A program made the position numbers and the translations under genes. This document shows, one piece after another, positions 51,221 to 59,724 of a stretch of 64,000 nucleotides of DNA; the stretch's first letter is position 1, and each line of letters starts with the position of its first letter. The notes below the pieces were generated by a model. That model did no database searches and was not told the origin of the DNA. It was given only the letters and a program-made list of their open reading frames with translations. Origin of the DNA: Pseudomonas sp. ISL-84 (GTDB taxonomy: Bacteria > Bacillota > Bacilli > Bacillales > Cytobacillaceae); assembly GCA_018613035.1 (NCBI GenBank), contig JAGGRA010000064.1, positions 1 to 64,000 of the forward strand, read 5' to 3'.

Positions 51221-51243
51221 ACGGCTGGCCGAAGCCAGCCGCT
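51221..51243 (-). terminator. terminator of the TipAS regulator gene
   Basis: On the minus strand GCGGCTGG, short loop, CCAGCCG, then TTTTTTTT; it overlaps the stop region of the gene at 51248. Confidence 0.85.
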
Positions 51244-51247
51244 ATGC

Positions 51248-52015
51248 TTATTTGCTTTGTTGTCCTGTATAAATTAAAATCGCATCTCTTAAAAACTCTG
51301 CAGCATGAGGATGGATTTTATCATAATAGGCTTTAAACCTTTCATCTGCGACATACATTTCTGCCAGGCCTGCATGTGCCTCTTTGCTATATTCACTCCA
51401 ATAAAACGTGATCCACTGCTTATGGAGATCAGCTGCTTTTTGTGCAAGCTCCCCTGCCGGATCGCCTGCTTGTATAGCTGCGGCTAAGGTGCTGTTCACC
51501 TCTTCACCCAATTTCGTTACAGCCTCATGCTGCTCCTTTGTCATATTCATCATCTTGGCATTCGATTGATTAACCGTCTCATCGCCATATTTCTCACGGA
51601 TCTCTTTCCCGTATTTTTTCTCATTATCATCAATCATCTTCTTTTTAAATCCTTCAAACTTTTCCTTGTCTGACATGGCCGTTCTCCCTTCTGCTGACAT
51701 AATGGTTTTTTCCACATTATCAATAAGCAAATCCAGCTGCTTTCTTTTCTCCAGGAGTTTCGCCCGATGCTCCTTCAATGCACCGGCAGCATCAAAAGCA
51801 GGTGCGGTGATGATTTCCTTGATTTGATCCAGGCTGACGCCAAGCTCTCTGTAAAAAAGAATCTGCTGTAGCCGATCCACTTCCTGCTGGCCATAAATCC
51901 GGTATCCCGACGAATTGGTTCTTGCCGGCTTCAGAATCCCAATTTCATCATAATACCTCAGAGTCCTCGAACTCACCCCAGCCAGCCTGGCAAGCTTTTG
52001 CACTGTATATTCCAT
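51248..52015 (-). CDS. MerR-family regulator with TipAS drug-binding domain
   Basis: A 255-residue regulator. The MerR HTH opens the protein (YTVQKLARLAGVSSRTLRYY), followed by the GYRIYGQQEVDRLQQI wing and a coiled dimerisation helix. The C-terminal 110 residues are a TipAS domain (HKQWITFYWSEYSKEAHAGLAEMYV), which binds thiopeptide-like ligands in Streptomyces TipA. B. subtilis Mta is the closest named architecture and activates drug-efflux genes. AAAGGAGGG lies 12 nt before the ATG. No obvious target pump is adjacent. Confidence 0.87.
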   Translation of the reverse strand: MEYTVQKLARLAGVSSRTLRYYDEIGILKPARTNSSGYRIYGQQEVDRLQQILFYRELGVSLDQIKEIITAPAFDAAGALKEHRAKLLEKRKQLDLLIDNVEKTIMSAEGRTAMSDKEKFEGFKKKMIDDNEKKYGKEIREKYGDETVNQSNAKMMNMTKEQHEAVTKLGEEVNSTLAAAIQAGDPAGELAQKAADLHKQWITFYWSEYSKEAHAGLAEMYVADERFKAYYDKIHPHAAEFLRDAILIYTGQQSK

Positions 52016-52111
52016 GCCGTTGATGCCCTCCTTTCGAAAATAATGAATGAAAGTACTTTCTGCTTATTACGATACACCTTTACGCAGCGTGAAGGTCAAA
52101 CCTTTTTTACA

Positions 52112-52377
52112 AAAGGCTGTTCGGGCAAACTTTGTTGCTTTTTAACAAGTAGTGAGAAGTGGTTGATTTCCGCTCCAGGATGCTCAGCGAACGCGGGGCG
52201 GGCGGTGAGCATCCCGCAGGACTTTGAATAAGCTTCCTTGAATAAACACCGCACGAAGGAAATGCGATAGCATTTTCGAGGAGCTCGCACCTTGCGCTCC
52301 AATCAACCAACCTTATTTATCAATGTTCATTTATGAAAATTACTTATAAACAACATTCGTTTAGAAAAGAGCCTTAT
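52112..52377 (+). repeat. MITE-like dispersed repeat, copy 1 (longest)
   Basis: About 265 bp with short terminal inverted repeats (AAAGGCT... and ...AGCCTTA). Nested inside are inverted pairs TGGTTGATT/AATCAACCA (52160-52168, 52301-52309) and GGATGCTC/GAGCATCC (52178-52185, 52206-52213). It is non-coding; open frames on both strands here are accidental. Related copies lie at 34208-34363 and 62720-62820. Confidence 0.85.
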
Positions 52378-52408
52378 AAAAAAATTCACCTGTTTTTTGA
52401 AGCGATTT

Positions 52409-52834
52409 TTAAGAATCCAGTTTTTTCACAAGGAGGGCTGCGGTCATTTTTGAGAGCTTGCATCCCTCCAGGTCCTCCTCCTTAATCAATCCAAGATCCA
52501 GTGCAGATTTAATTTTTCCTTCATCAGGCTTCTTTTGAATAAGATCAAGGAGATTCAATTCTTCCAGCTTTTGAACAGTCGTTGCCTGATCAAATTTTTC
52601 TGTTTTTCGAATCTGCCTTTGCAGTTTGTAGTTGTTAATTGTGACTTCTCCTTTCTCATTGTGTCCGACCGCTGCATCGAAATACTGGTGAAACAGGTCT
52701 TTCAGTTTACCCAGCTCTGTCTCAAGCTCTTTCTTCTTACGGTTCAGCTCGACAAAGCGGATCAGCATCTCTTCAGCTAAAATGCACTGGCTGTTAATCA
52801 ACACAATCGCCTCTTTTCTTTGATGATACTTCAT
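52409..52834 (-). CDS. hypothetical protein, coiled-coil
   Basis: About 141 residues if started at the ATG 52834. I do not recognise it. A charged helix (FVELNRKKKELETELGKLKDLFHQYF) suggests a coiled coil; the second half (QKKPDEGKIKSALDLGLIKEEDLEGC) looks like a small helical bundle. The start is uncertain: the frame opens at 52924, and a TTG at 52801 has the only passable ribosome site (AGAGG, 8 nt). Placement next to a MITE copy and unlike its neighbours, it could be a phage-derived remnant; this is a guess. Confidence 0.55.
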   Translation of the reverse strand: MKYHQRKEAIVLINSQCILAEEMLIRFVELNRKKKELETELGKLKDLFHQYFDAAVGHNEKGEVTINNYKLQRQIRKTEKFDQATTVQKLEELNLLDLIQKKPDEGKIKSALDLGLIKEEDLEGCKLSKMTAALLVKKLDS

Positions 52835-52960
52835 CATATTGAGAAGCTGATGCAGATATGCACGTCCAAAAGAACATTTGTTCCTATTTTTTCGATTCAT
52901 GTAAAAGCAGTGAATTTGGTGCAAAATGGAAAAGATTAAACACCTTAATGGGAGAATAGG

Positions 52961-53044
52961 ATGCTCATTTCGGTTATTTTGAAGATCATAGGTTTATATG
53001 TCTTGCTCATGCTGCCATTGCAGTATCGCTTTTTGGTCGCTTAA
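52961..53044 (+). CDS. possible 27-residue hydrophobic peptide
   Basis: ATG with GGGAG upstream (52949-52953). The peptide reads MLISVILKIIGLYVLLMLPL then QYRFLVA, a single membrane helix. It is followed by AAAGGAGG and a second short frame (MYDNMETGELVLHENM..., 53093-53197). The pair may be a decayed or frameshifted small gene. Confidence 0.3.
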   Translation: MLISVILKIIGLYVLLMLPLQYRFLVA

Positions 53045-53259
53045 AAAAAGGAGGAATCTCACAATAAAGCCATTGGCAAAACACAGGGAGAGATGTACGA
53101 CAATATGGAAACAGGGGAACTGGTGCTGCATGAAAATATGCAGGGCAACCCGATTTTTTTTAGGCGAATGTACGGGCTTCGGTTATTTATCGGGTAAACA
53201 TTAGTAATCTTCCATTTCAAGCGGTTGACCATGGGTGTTTCCCCCATAATACAGTCATA

Positions 53260-53302
53260 AAAGTGCCTGGCAGTTTCAATTAAAGCAGCTGCCAGGCACT
53301 TT
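53260..53302 (-). terminator. terminator of the acyl-CoA dehydrogenase gene
   Basis: AAAGTGCCTGGCAG (53260-53273) and CTGCCAGGCACTTT (53289-53302) form a perfect 14-bp stem with T-run on the minus strand. Its GTGCC(T/A)GG core resembles the dispersed palindrome family, but it lacks the TATACCA part. Confidence 0.85.
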
Positions 53303-53304
53303 CT

Positions 53305-54918
53305 TTATTTCAATTCCTCAACCGCGACAGTCTGATACGCTTTAAAAAAGCAATCACAGAATTGATCCCATTCTTCAGCGGCTTCCATGGAAGCTTCGCT
53401 GACTTCCCCGCAGACCGGGCGCTGCAGCAGATCTGTCAGCTGTTCCGCGAAACGATCAACTGTTTCCTGAGAAGCGCCTTCGAGCACGTTCGCCACAAAA
53501 TCAGCAGGCGGATACCAATCTGTCACTCTCTGAATGTCCCGGTAAATTTGTGTCAGCAGCAAATTGCGCGGTCCCTCCCATTGTTCATTCACGACGACGT
53601 CGCGGAAAATGCGCGGCAATGAGGAGAATTCCTCCATGACGCCATGGCCGGCAAAAACAGAGATCGCATCGCGCAGAACCTCAGCCCCTTCATTCGTTGT
53701 ACAGACTTTTTGCAGCAGGACAAGCTCCCGCAAATTAAAGAGCTGCTTTCGCATTTCTAGCGGCTGATCGACTGGAATGCCGGCATTCAGCGGCTGATCC
53801 AGATGAAGGAAAAGGTCATATATTTTAAATGTGCCTGCAGTTGTCCGCTGTGCGGCATTTTCTATTCGCTTCAAAGTTCTGGCGGATAGCGGGTAGTCTT
53901 TTACCTTTTTTCCAAAAACCGTCCGGAAATCGCCATATAGCTTTGCCTCCCTTGCAGCACGGAGCATAAAGCCGGCACAGGCAATGCCAATCTCAAGGCG
54001 CGATAAAGTGAGAACAATTCCAACCGCAACTGCTACCCCTTTTCCTGCAGGACCGACCGGATAGGCTAGCGCTCCATTATATTGGAATTCGCCTGTCGGC
54101 AGCTCGGCCGTCCCCATCTTCCATTTGATGCGGTTGATTTCATAGCCATTGCGCTTTTCCTTTTCTTTTTCCCCTGGCAGCCAGGACGGAACAATGAACG
54201 TTGAAACTTTGTCTGTGCCTGAAATTTTTGCCGTGACAACCGAATAGTCTGCATGCGCTACTGAACAGAAAAACTTATTCCCGTACAGGCGATAGTTTTT
54301 CCCGTCCGGAACTGCTTCAAGGACATTGGCAGGTAAATCGGAGCCGCCCTGGATTTCCGTCATGAACTGGGCTCCGATTGCAAAGTCCCCGTCTATTCCC
54401 TCTTTTGTATGCTGCAAGATTTCCTGCAGCTCCGGTTGTTCTTCATTTGGATATTGTTCAAGGAGTGCAATTAATCCAATCGTGCATGTCAGCGGGCAGG
54501 CAACGCCTGCTTCCCCAAGCTGATGAATCAGCATCCGCTTCGCAAAACTCTCCCAGGATGGCATTTTTCTTGAAAACAGACCTTCGCCGAACACTTTTTT
54601 TTCGAGCTGATGGGTTTCCATTGGCCGGACAACGCGGTCAATCCGATGGTTAAACGCATCATAAGGCAGCATATACGGGCGGACTTCAGGCCTTGCCGCT
54701 CTCTCCGCCAGCTTGTTCCATTTGGCTGAAACAGCTGGGGAAAAGCTCAGCAGCTCTTTATGTATCTGTTCATAATGGGAGCCTGCAAATTTTTTAAGGG
54801 CTTTTTGCAAAAAAGGATCATCCTTGTACCAATCCAGATTGTCCCGCTGTTCTAAAAATTCATCAAAAGAATACGCATTCTTTCCTTTCGTCTGCTTGTC
54901 CTGGGAAGTCATGTTCAT
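53305..54918 (-). CDS. acyl-CoA dehydrogenase, AidB-like large form
   Basis: A 537-residue flavoprotein, longer than typical acyl-CoA dehydrogenases (about 380) and with the AidB/ACAD11-like layout. Core segments are FMTEIQGGSDLPANV (FAD/substrate contact), NRIKWKMGTAELPTGEF and SVFAGHGVMEEFSSLPRIFRDV. AidB-type proteins in E. coli respond to alkylation; in this setting, divergent from a MerR and an acyl-CoA synthetase gene, a role in fatty or branched-chain acid oxidation is more likely. AAAGGAG precedes the ATG by 10 nt. Confidence 0.85.
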   Translation of the reverse strand: MNMTSQDKQTKGKNAYSFDEFLEQRDNLDWYKDDPFLQKALKKFAGSHYEQIHKELLSFSPAVSAKWNKLAERAARPEVRPYMLPYDAFNHRIDRVVRPMETHQLEKKVFGEGLFSRKMPSWESFAKRMLIHQLGEAGVACPLTCTIGLIALLEQYPNEEQPELQEILQHTKEGIDGDFAIGAQFMTEIQGGSDLPANVLEAVPDGKNYRLYGNKFFCSVAHADYSVVTAKISGTDKVSTFIVPSWLPGEKEKEKRNGYEINRIKWKMGTAELPTGEFQYNGALAYPVGPAGKGVAVAVGIVLTLSRLEIGIACAGFMLRAAREAKLYGDFRTVFGKKVKDYPLSARTLKRIENAAQRTTAGTFKIYDLFLHLDQPLNAGIPVDQPLEMRKQLFNLRELVLLQKVCTTNEGAEVLRDAISVFAGHGVMEEFSSLPRIFRDVVVNEQWEGPRNLLLTQIYRDIQRVTDWYPPADFVANVLEGASQETVDRFAEQLTDLLQRPVCGEVSEASMEAAEEWDQFCDCFFKAYQTVAVEELK

Positions 54919-54972
54919 GGAAAAATCACTCCTTTAAATAATTTCTCAACCTGTGGTTTCTGGCTTTTTCTA

Positions 54973-55027
54973 TTGACAAAATATAATTTTCAGAATTATT
55001 ATAAAACTAAGCTAACGTTAACGTCAA
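54973..55027 (+). promoter_or_regulatory. divergent promoter and MerR operator
   Basis: TTGACA (54973-54978) and a TATTAT -10 (54997-55002) precede merR. Just downstream is the perfect palindrome ACGTTAACGT (55015-55024), which resembles operators of LiuR-type MerR regulators of acyl-CoA catabolism. It sits between the promoter and the merR ribosome site, suited to autorepression. Confidence 0.55.
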
Positions 55028-55043
55028 CTAGGAGGATACAGAA

Positions 55044-55442
55044 ATGGCAGAAGAAAAACTTTTTACCATTAGCGAGCTGGCAACCATGTTTGATATCAGT
55101 TCAAGGACGATCCGCTATTATGAGGAAATCGGGATGCTGACTTCCGAGAACCGGGACAGCCTGACCAAACAGCGCAGCTATACAAATAAGGAGCGGAGAC
55201 GCTTGAAGATGATTCTGCGCGGGAAGAAGCTTGGCTTTAGCCTCCAGGAAATTAAGGAAATGATCGGCCTCTATGAATCCAATCCTGAAGGCGAAGCGGA
55301 AAAGAGCAGAATTATTGCATTCGCAGACAGCAAGCTGAGGGAAATTGAGGAACAAATCATGCAGCTGCAGATGCTGCGGGAAGACATTTTGACGTACAAA
55401 GAAAAGTATGAAAACAGCCAGGTCAAGTCAGCTGAGCATTAA
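55044..55442 (+). CDS. MerR-family regulator of acyl-CoA catabolism (LiuR-like)
   Basis: A 132-residue MerR protein: HTH (FTISELATMFDISSRTIRYYEE), wing (TKQRSYTNKERRRLKMIL) and a C-terminal dimerisation helix, with no effector domain or metal-binding cysteines. This short form matches LiuR-like regulators of branched-chain amino acid and fatty acid degradation in several bacteria. AGGAGG lies 8 nt before the ATG. It is co-transcribed with the acyl-CoA synthetase 24 bp downstream and divergent from the acyl-CoA dehydrogenase. Confidence 0.85.
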   Translation: MAEEKLFTISELATMFDISSRTIRYYEEIGMLTSENRDSLTKQRSYTNKERRRLKMILRGKKLGFSLQEIKEMIGLYESNPEGEAEKSRIIAFADSKLREIEEQIMQLQMLREDILTYKEKYENSQVKSAEH

Positions 55443-55466
55443 TCATTTTTAAAGGGGCTGAGCAAA

Positions 55467-56954
55467 GTGGGAGCAACAATACATGGAGTTTTGGAGAGAA
55501 ACGCGAGGAAATTTCCAGAGAAAGACGCATTTATTACGTCTTCGAACAGGCTTACATACGGAGATATGAACAAAACGAGCAACAGACTGGCAAGATTTCT
55601 GCAGGATGAAGGAATTCAGCGCGGTGACCGAATTGCCGTGATGTCTCGAAATAATGAGCATTTCTTTTATGCCTTTTTCGCTTGCATGAAAATCGGTGCG
55701 ATTCCGATGCCGATGAATATCCGTTTGACCCCGACGGAATTGGGGGCTATTTTTGCAAATTCAAACGCAGCGGGCGTGCTATATGAAAATGAGCTTTCAG
55801 GAACCGTTACAGCCCTAAAGGCCAGCAGCAGCTTGAAGCACTACTTTTCCATTCAGGAAAGCACTGAAGCTTCCGCCCATTTTTCGGGCGAAAACCTGAA
55901 TGTGCCAATTGATTCACGGGATGTTTGCGAAATTCTTTTCACTTCAGGGACAACCGGTACACCAAAAGGGGTCGTGTTCAACCATGAACGCATTCTCGCC
56001 ATTGCTGCGGCTGTTTCGGTCAATTTCAGCTTGTCCCACAAAGATTCCATGCTCACCCTAATGCCGCTCTCCCACTCGGCTCCGTTAAATACCTTTTTCA
56101 TGAGCGGCTTTTATTGCGGAGCTTCCCACGTTATTGGGGACTTTACGCCAAAGGGATTCATGAACTGGATTCAGCAGGAAAAGGTAACCTTCTCCTTCGC
56201 AGCACCGGTTGCCTATTTACTTGCGGCCAAGGATCCTGACCTATCTTCCTATGACTTATCAAGCATGCGCGTTTTTGCTTACGGCGGCGGGCCGCTTGCA
56301 CTTGCTTCTTATCATCATGTAAAAAAAGCATTCCAGAACGAAAACTTCTATCAGGTTTATGGACTGACCGAAGCGGGACCAAATGGAATTTTACTATATC
56401 CTGAAGAGCATTCGGAGAAAGCCGGAAGCATCGGCAAGCATCCGACGGTGAATATGGAAATTCGTGTTGTCCGGCCGGATGGAACCGATACGGCACCGCA
56501 TGAGTACGGGGAAATCCTTTTAACAGGCGACAGTCTGATGCTTGAATATGACAATAACCAGGATGAAACGAATGCAACGATCAAAGACGGCTGGCTGTAT
56601 ACCGGTGACATTGCTTATCGTGATGAGGATGGCTATTTTTACATTGTGGACCGGAAAAAAGATCTCATCATTTCGGGCGGTGTGAATATCTATCCGCGTG
56701 AAATTGAAGAAGTCCTTGCCAAGCATGATGCCGTTTTGGAATCCTGTGTTGTGGGTGTTCCGAATGAAGAGTGGGGTGAAACCGTTAAAGCAGTCGTTGT
56801 GCTGAAGGGGGATGTTTCTGAAGAGGAATTGCGTGCTTTTGCAGCTGAGCAATTGGCTGAGTTTAAGTGTCCGCGAATCTACTCCTTTGCGGATAGACTT
56901 CCGCGAAATGCGAGCGGGAAGATTTTGAGGCAGCAGGTGAAGCTGGTGCATTAA
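55467..56954 (+). CDS. class I acyl-CoA synthetase (AMP-binding)
   Basis: A 495-residue adenylate-forming enzyme. The P-loop-like motif is LFTSGTTGTPKGVVFNHE, A5 is YQVYGLTEAGPNG, A7 is GWLYTGDIAYRDEDGYF, and the terminal lysine motif is RNASGKILRQQV. It should activate a fatty or other carboxylic acid to its CoA ester. The start is GTG at 55467 with AAAGGGG 9 nt upstream. In an operon with merR and opposite an acyl-CoA dehydrogenase, it likely begins the same degradative route. Confidence 0.9.
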   Translation: MGATIHGVLERNARKFPEKDAFITSSNRLTYGDMNKTSNRLARFLQDEGIQRGDRIAVMSRNNEHFFYAFFACMKIGAIPMPMNIRLTPTELGAIFANSNAAGVLYENELSGTVTALKASSSLKHYFSIQESTEASAHFSGENLNVPIDSRDVCEILFTSGTTGTPKGVVFNHERILAIAAAVSVNFSLSHKDSMLTLMPLSHSAPLNTFFMSGFYCGASHVIGDFTPKGFMNWIQQEKVTFSFAAPVAYLLAAKDPDLSSYDLSSMRVFAYGGGPLALASYHHVKKAFQNENFYQVYGLTEAGPNGILLYPEEHSEKAGSIGKHPTVNMEIRVVRPDGTDTAPHEYGEILLTGDSLMLEYDNNQDETNATIKDGWLYTGDIAYRDEDGYFYIVDRKKDLIISGGVNIYPREIEEVLAKHDAVLESCVVGVPNEEWGETVKAVVVLKGDVSEEELRAFAAEQLAEFKCPRIYSFADRLPRNASGKILRQQVKLVH

Positions 56955-56961
56955 GAAAGAT

Positions 56962-57045
56962 AAGAGGGTGCCGTTATAATCGAATTGGCGGATATACCGA
57001 AATTCTCACGAATAAAGCCAATCGGAAACCTGCCGGGACCCTCTT
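56962..57045. terminator. complex multi-stem hairpin between convergent genes
   Basis: AAGAGGGT (56962-56969) pairs with ACCCTCTT (57038-57045), closing a second stem ATTGGC (56984-56989) with GCCAAT (57017-57022) and an inner GGATATACC. T-rich sequence follows on the plus strand. It probably terminates the acyl-CoA synthetase transcript; its size is unusual. Confidence 0.5.
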
Positions 57046-57057
57046 TTCTCTATTTTT

Positions 57058-58044
57058 CTAGTAATAATCATTTGTTTGTGCATGTTTTAAGAGCTTTTTT
57101 ATTATTTCCTGGTCATGACGGGTTCCCCATTCTGTATAAGCATATAAAACAGCTCCTAAAACAGGCGGTAATTGAGGTTCTTGGCAATCAAAGGTTTTCT
57201 CCAGTCTGCCACTTTCAAGTTCATCCATGATTAGTTTCTGAATATAGTTATTCCTGGCCACCCCGCCTGTAAAAGCCAGCTGGACCTTTTCTTCTGAAAA
57301 CAGGGATGATACCAGCCCTATGCCAACAGACAATGAATCAGCAGCCTTCTTACTAGCACGGTAGGCGATTTGACTTCCGCCGGCAGCTCCGGCTGTTACA
57401 ACCTTCCCCATACTGCTCAGCCGCTGGATCCTTTCCACTTTATTTGAAGTAAAGCCTTTCGATGCCAGCAATCGGAGGTCGTCAACGCTGTCCGCACTCC
57501 AAAAGGCTAAAACTGATTCTATAAAAGGGTTCTCCTCATATAAAGGTTTATTTGACACAATCTCATATATAGCGTGATAGGAAAGGAATCTGGAAGCCGC
57601 TTCGGAATCGTGGTGAAAATCATAATTTTTAACAGACAAACCGTTCCCCGTTTTTCCCATCACAATTGAGCCAGTGCCGGCAATTGCCAGTATGCCACTC
57701 TTTCCCAGAAATGCCCCATATTGTGCAACTTCGGAATCATTGAGTATGAAAGCCGGGCAATTGAGTTCGCTTAGTTTTATAAATTCTGCCGCCCATTCCC
57801 GGTCTTCTGGTTTATTTATTCCAGCAAATCCGCCCACAATCCCTTTAACATTTTTTAACGACACACCTGCTTCATTCATGGCTTCCATAATAGCTGACTG
57901 CACATTTATTTTAGGATTGTGATTTTTTTCAGGGTGTGAGCCGCCCTTTTTGGAAAAACCCAGTATGTTGCCTTTCAGATCTGCAACGGCTGCTCTTGTA
58001 TATGTGCCGCCCCCATCAATCCCTATTACAATATCCTGATTCAA
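57058..58044 (-). CDS. BadF/BadG/BcrA/BcrD-type ATPase, N-acetylglucosamine kinase-like
   Basis: A 328-residue ASKHA-fold protein. Phosphate 1 is VIGIDGGGTYTRAAV, phosphate 2 and adenosine regions include ILAIAGTGSIVMG and QLAFTGGVARNN. Such proteins are eukaryote-like GlcNAc kinases or related sugar kinases; the BadF name refers to a distant reductase activator. I prefer a TTG at 58044 with AAAAGGTG 6 nt upstream over the GTG at 58053. It follows the membrane protein and HAD genes in one operon. Confidence 0.8.
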   Translation of the reverse strand: MNQDIVIGIDGGGTYTRAAVADLKGNILGFSKKGGSHPEKNHNPKINVQSAIMEAMNEAGVSLKNVKGIVGGFAGINKPEDREWAAEFIKLSELNCPAFILNDSEVAQYGAFLGKSGILAIAGTGSIVMGKTGNGLSVKNYDFHHDSEAASRFLSYHAIYEIVSNKPLYEENPFIESVLAFWSADSVDDLRLLASKGFTSNKVERIQRLSSMGKVVTAGAAGGSQIAYRASKKAADSLSVGIGLVSSLFSEEKVQLAFTGGVARNNYIQKLIMDELESGRLEKTFDCQEPQLPPVLGAVLYAYTEWGTRHDQEIIKKLLKHAQTNDYY

Positions 58045-58061
58045 TCCATTCACCTTTTCTG

Positions 58062-58802
58062 CTATTTTTTGACCTTTTGGAAATATCGGTAATGGTATAC
58101 AAAAAACAAAAAGTCGACAAGTAACAGTACACCATACAAAATCAGCCAGCCATACTCAGCAGCTGCCCAGGAGTTTAAAAGCTCCGGACCTTTCAAGGAT
58201 GTTTCTTTTTGGTACATACTGAAATTATGGCCGAACGCCAGCAGAACGGAAAGAACACTAAGTCCTCCAAACATGATAATAATGGCTATATAATTGCTTT
58301 TAATCTTATTATTTCTTTCTTCATCCTTTTGAAACAAAAATGAAAACAGACCTTCTATCCAGCCCAGCATTCGTTTAAGCCTCGATCGTTCCTGGGTTTC
58401 TGCCTCTTCTTCCTTTGGTTTCCGTAAAAAAGTCTCCCATTCTAGCGCCTGCTCGTTTATATCGATTCTGCTGGAAAACTGCCGGTGAACCTTTTCTTCT
58501 ATTCGTTTGATATATTGTCCTGCCCTGGACATCCGGCGGACTTCACCGTTCCATATAAGTATGATTAGATTGCACATAAAAGGGATAAATAACACATAAA
58601 TGCTCTCAACAATATGCTCTTTTCCCCACAGATTGGCACTGAAGGCAATTAAGACACCAATTGCGGTTAAGCCATAATTTATGATGGATTGCTGGTGCTT
58701 CAAGGAGTCTCCTGCTTCATTTCTTAATGAGTTATACTCCTCCATGACCATGTCAAACCATTTTAACTCAAACTCTCTTACTCTCTCATCCCGATCTTCC
58801 AT
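58062..58802 (-). CDS. membrane protein of unknown function
   Basis: A 246-residue protein I do not recognise. A charged N-terminal helix (residues 1-45) precedes two helices (about 45-62 and 68-88), a charged cytoplasmic stretch with a predicted coiled coil (RRMSRAGQYIKRIEEKVHRQF) and two more helices near 170-190 and 212-232. The ATG at 58802 has GAAGGG 8 nt upstream. Its upstream end overlaps the HAD gene stop, so both are one operon. The two-helix hairpin resembles SLATT-like proteins only superficially. Confidence 0.65.
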   Translation of the reverse strand: MEDRDERVREFELKWFDMVMEEYNSLRNEAGDSLKHQQSIINYGLTAIGVLIAFSANLWGKEHIVESIYVLFIPFMCNLIILIWNGEVRRMSRAGQYIKRIEEKVHRQFSSRIDINEQALEWETFLRKPKEEEAETQERSRLKRMLGWIEGLFSFLFQKDEERNNKIKSNYIAIIIMFGGLSVLSVLLAFGHNFSMYQKETSLKGPELLNSWAAAEYGWLILYGVLLLVDFLFFVYHYRYFQKVKK

Positions 58803-58807
58803 GCTCA

Positions 58808-59470
58808 TCACCCTTCAAACCGTTTCAGAAGTTCTTGATAAGAAATTTCTTCTGTACTCATAACATGCCAATCAGGCTTTAACTCCTCTAATGCTTGCCC
58901 AATCCCAACCGAAAACATTTTTGTCTTTTTAATTGCCGTAAGCCCAGCTTCCCCATCTTCCAGCGCGGCACAATTTTCATAAGGAACCTGCAGGCAATCT
59001 GCTGCTTTTAGAAAAATCCCCGGATCCGGCTTTCCCTTTTGAAGGGAAGAAGGGTCTACAATGCAATCAAAGTATGCAGTGAGCCCAAGCTTTTGCAAAA
59101 CGGTCGGGCCGTTTGAGCTTGAAGAAGCGATTGCCAGTTTCAGATTATGTTTTTTTAAGTCCATAATGAATTCTTTCATTCTTGGCAAAACAGCACTTTC
59201 ATCCATAGCCTCGATCAATTCCTGATAGTGCTTATTCTTATCGTCACCCATTTTTATCTTCTCTGTATCTGTCAGAATTTTTCCTGAGGAATGAACTAGC
59301 GATTCTATAATTTCTTTCCGGGCAATGCCTTTAAATCTTTCATTATCTTCTCTTGTAAAAGGAACACCAAGTAAATCTGCTACCTTTTTATTCGCTATGT
59401 AATATAACTCAAATGTATCTGCAATGACACCATCCAAATCAAAAATGACGGCCTGTAGCATTCTTTTCAA
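58808..59470 (-). CDS. HAD-family phosphatase, beta-phosphoglucomutase-like
   Basis: A 220-residue HAD subfamily IA enzyme. Motif I is VIFDLDGVIADT; motif II is LAIASSSSNG; motif III/IV is KGKPDPGIFLKAADCL and CAALEDGEAGLTAI, close to B. subtilis PgcM. True beta-phosphoglucomutases sit with maltose or trehalose phosphorylases, which are absent, so a general sugar phosphatase is possible. The TTG at 59470 has GGAGGT upstream; an ATG at 59461 has none. It is the first gene of a three-gene operon. Confidence 0.82.
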   Translation of the reverse strand: MKRMLQAVIFDLDGVIADTFELYYIANKKVADLLGVPFTREDNERFKGIARKEIIESLVHSSGKILTDTEKIKMGDDKNKHYQELIEAMDESAVLPRMKEFIMDLKKHNLKLAIASSSSNGPTVLQKLGLTAYFDCIVDPSSLQKGKPDPGIFLKAADCLQVPYENCAALEDGEAGLTAIKKTKMFSVGIGQALEELKPDWHVMSTEEISYQELLKRFEG

Positions 59471-59597
59471 CCAGGACCTACCTCCATTTTCTAAAGGAAT
59501 ATCAGCCAAAACCTGATATGTCCAAAATATCTATTCCATTTTATCACTTTTGTTCATCCAACAGGGAGTATCCATGTGCACAATGTTTTCATTCGAT

Positions 59598-59619
59598 TTT
59601 AATCAAACGTTTGATTGAA
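59598..59619. promoter_or_regulatory. palindromic operator-like site, second copy
   Basis: AATCAAACGTTTGATT (59601-59616) extends to TT...AA with one mismatch. It is in the gap between the divergent HAD gene and the adenylyltransferase gene and matches the site at 12773-12796 over 19 bp. Confidence 0.6.
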
Positions 59620-59724
59620 CTTACCGCTGGATTTTTCTAAAAAGCTACTAAATTAATTTTGGAAATATTACAATAAATAAATAGAAAAGAATCAAACAAT
59701 ACCACTAGACTGGATGGAGGCCAT

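Noticed and set aside
52096-52310. Coding frames on the minus strand (about 67 codons each)
   Set aside because: They lie inside MITE-like copy 1 and overlap in two frames; neither has a ribosome site.
53260-53302. Fifth full copy of the GTGCCAGGTACC palindrome
   Set aside because: It shares only the GTGCC-GG core and lacks the TATACCA segment; it is better explained as an ordinary terminator.
56962-57045. Riboswitch
   Set aside because: It follows a stop codon between convergent genes and controls no downstream gene; no known aptamer motif was recognised.
58062-58802. SLATT-type anti-phage effector
   Set aside because: The helix arrangement is only superficially similar, and no CD-NTase or other defence gene is nearby.
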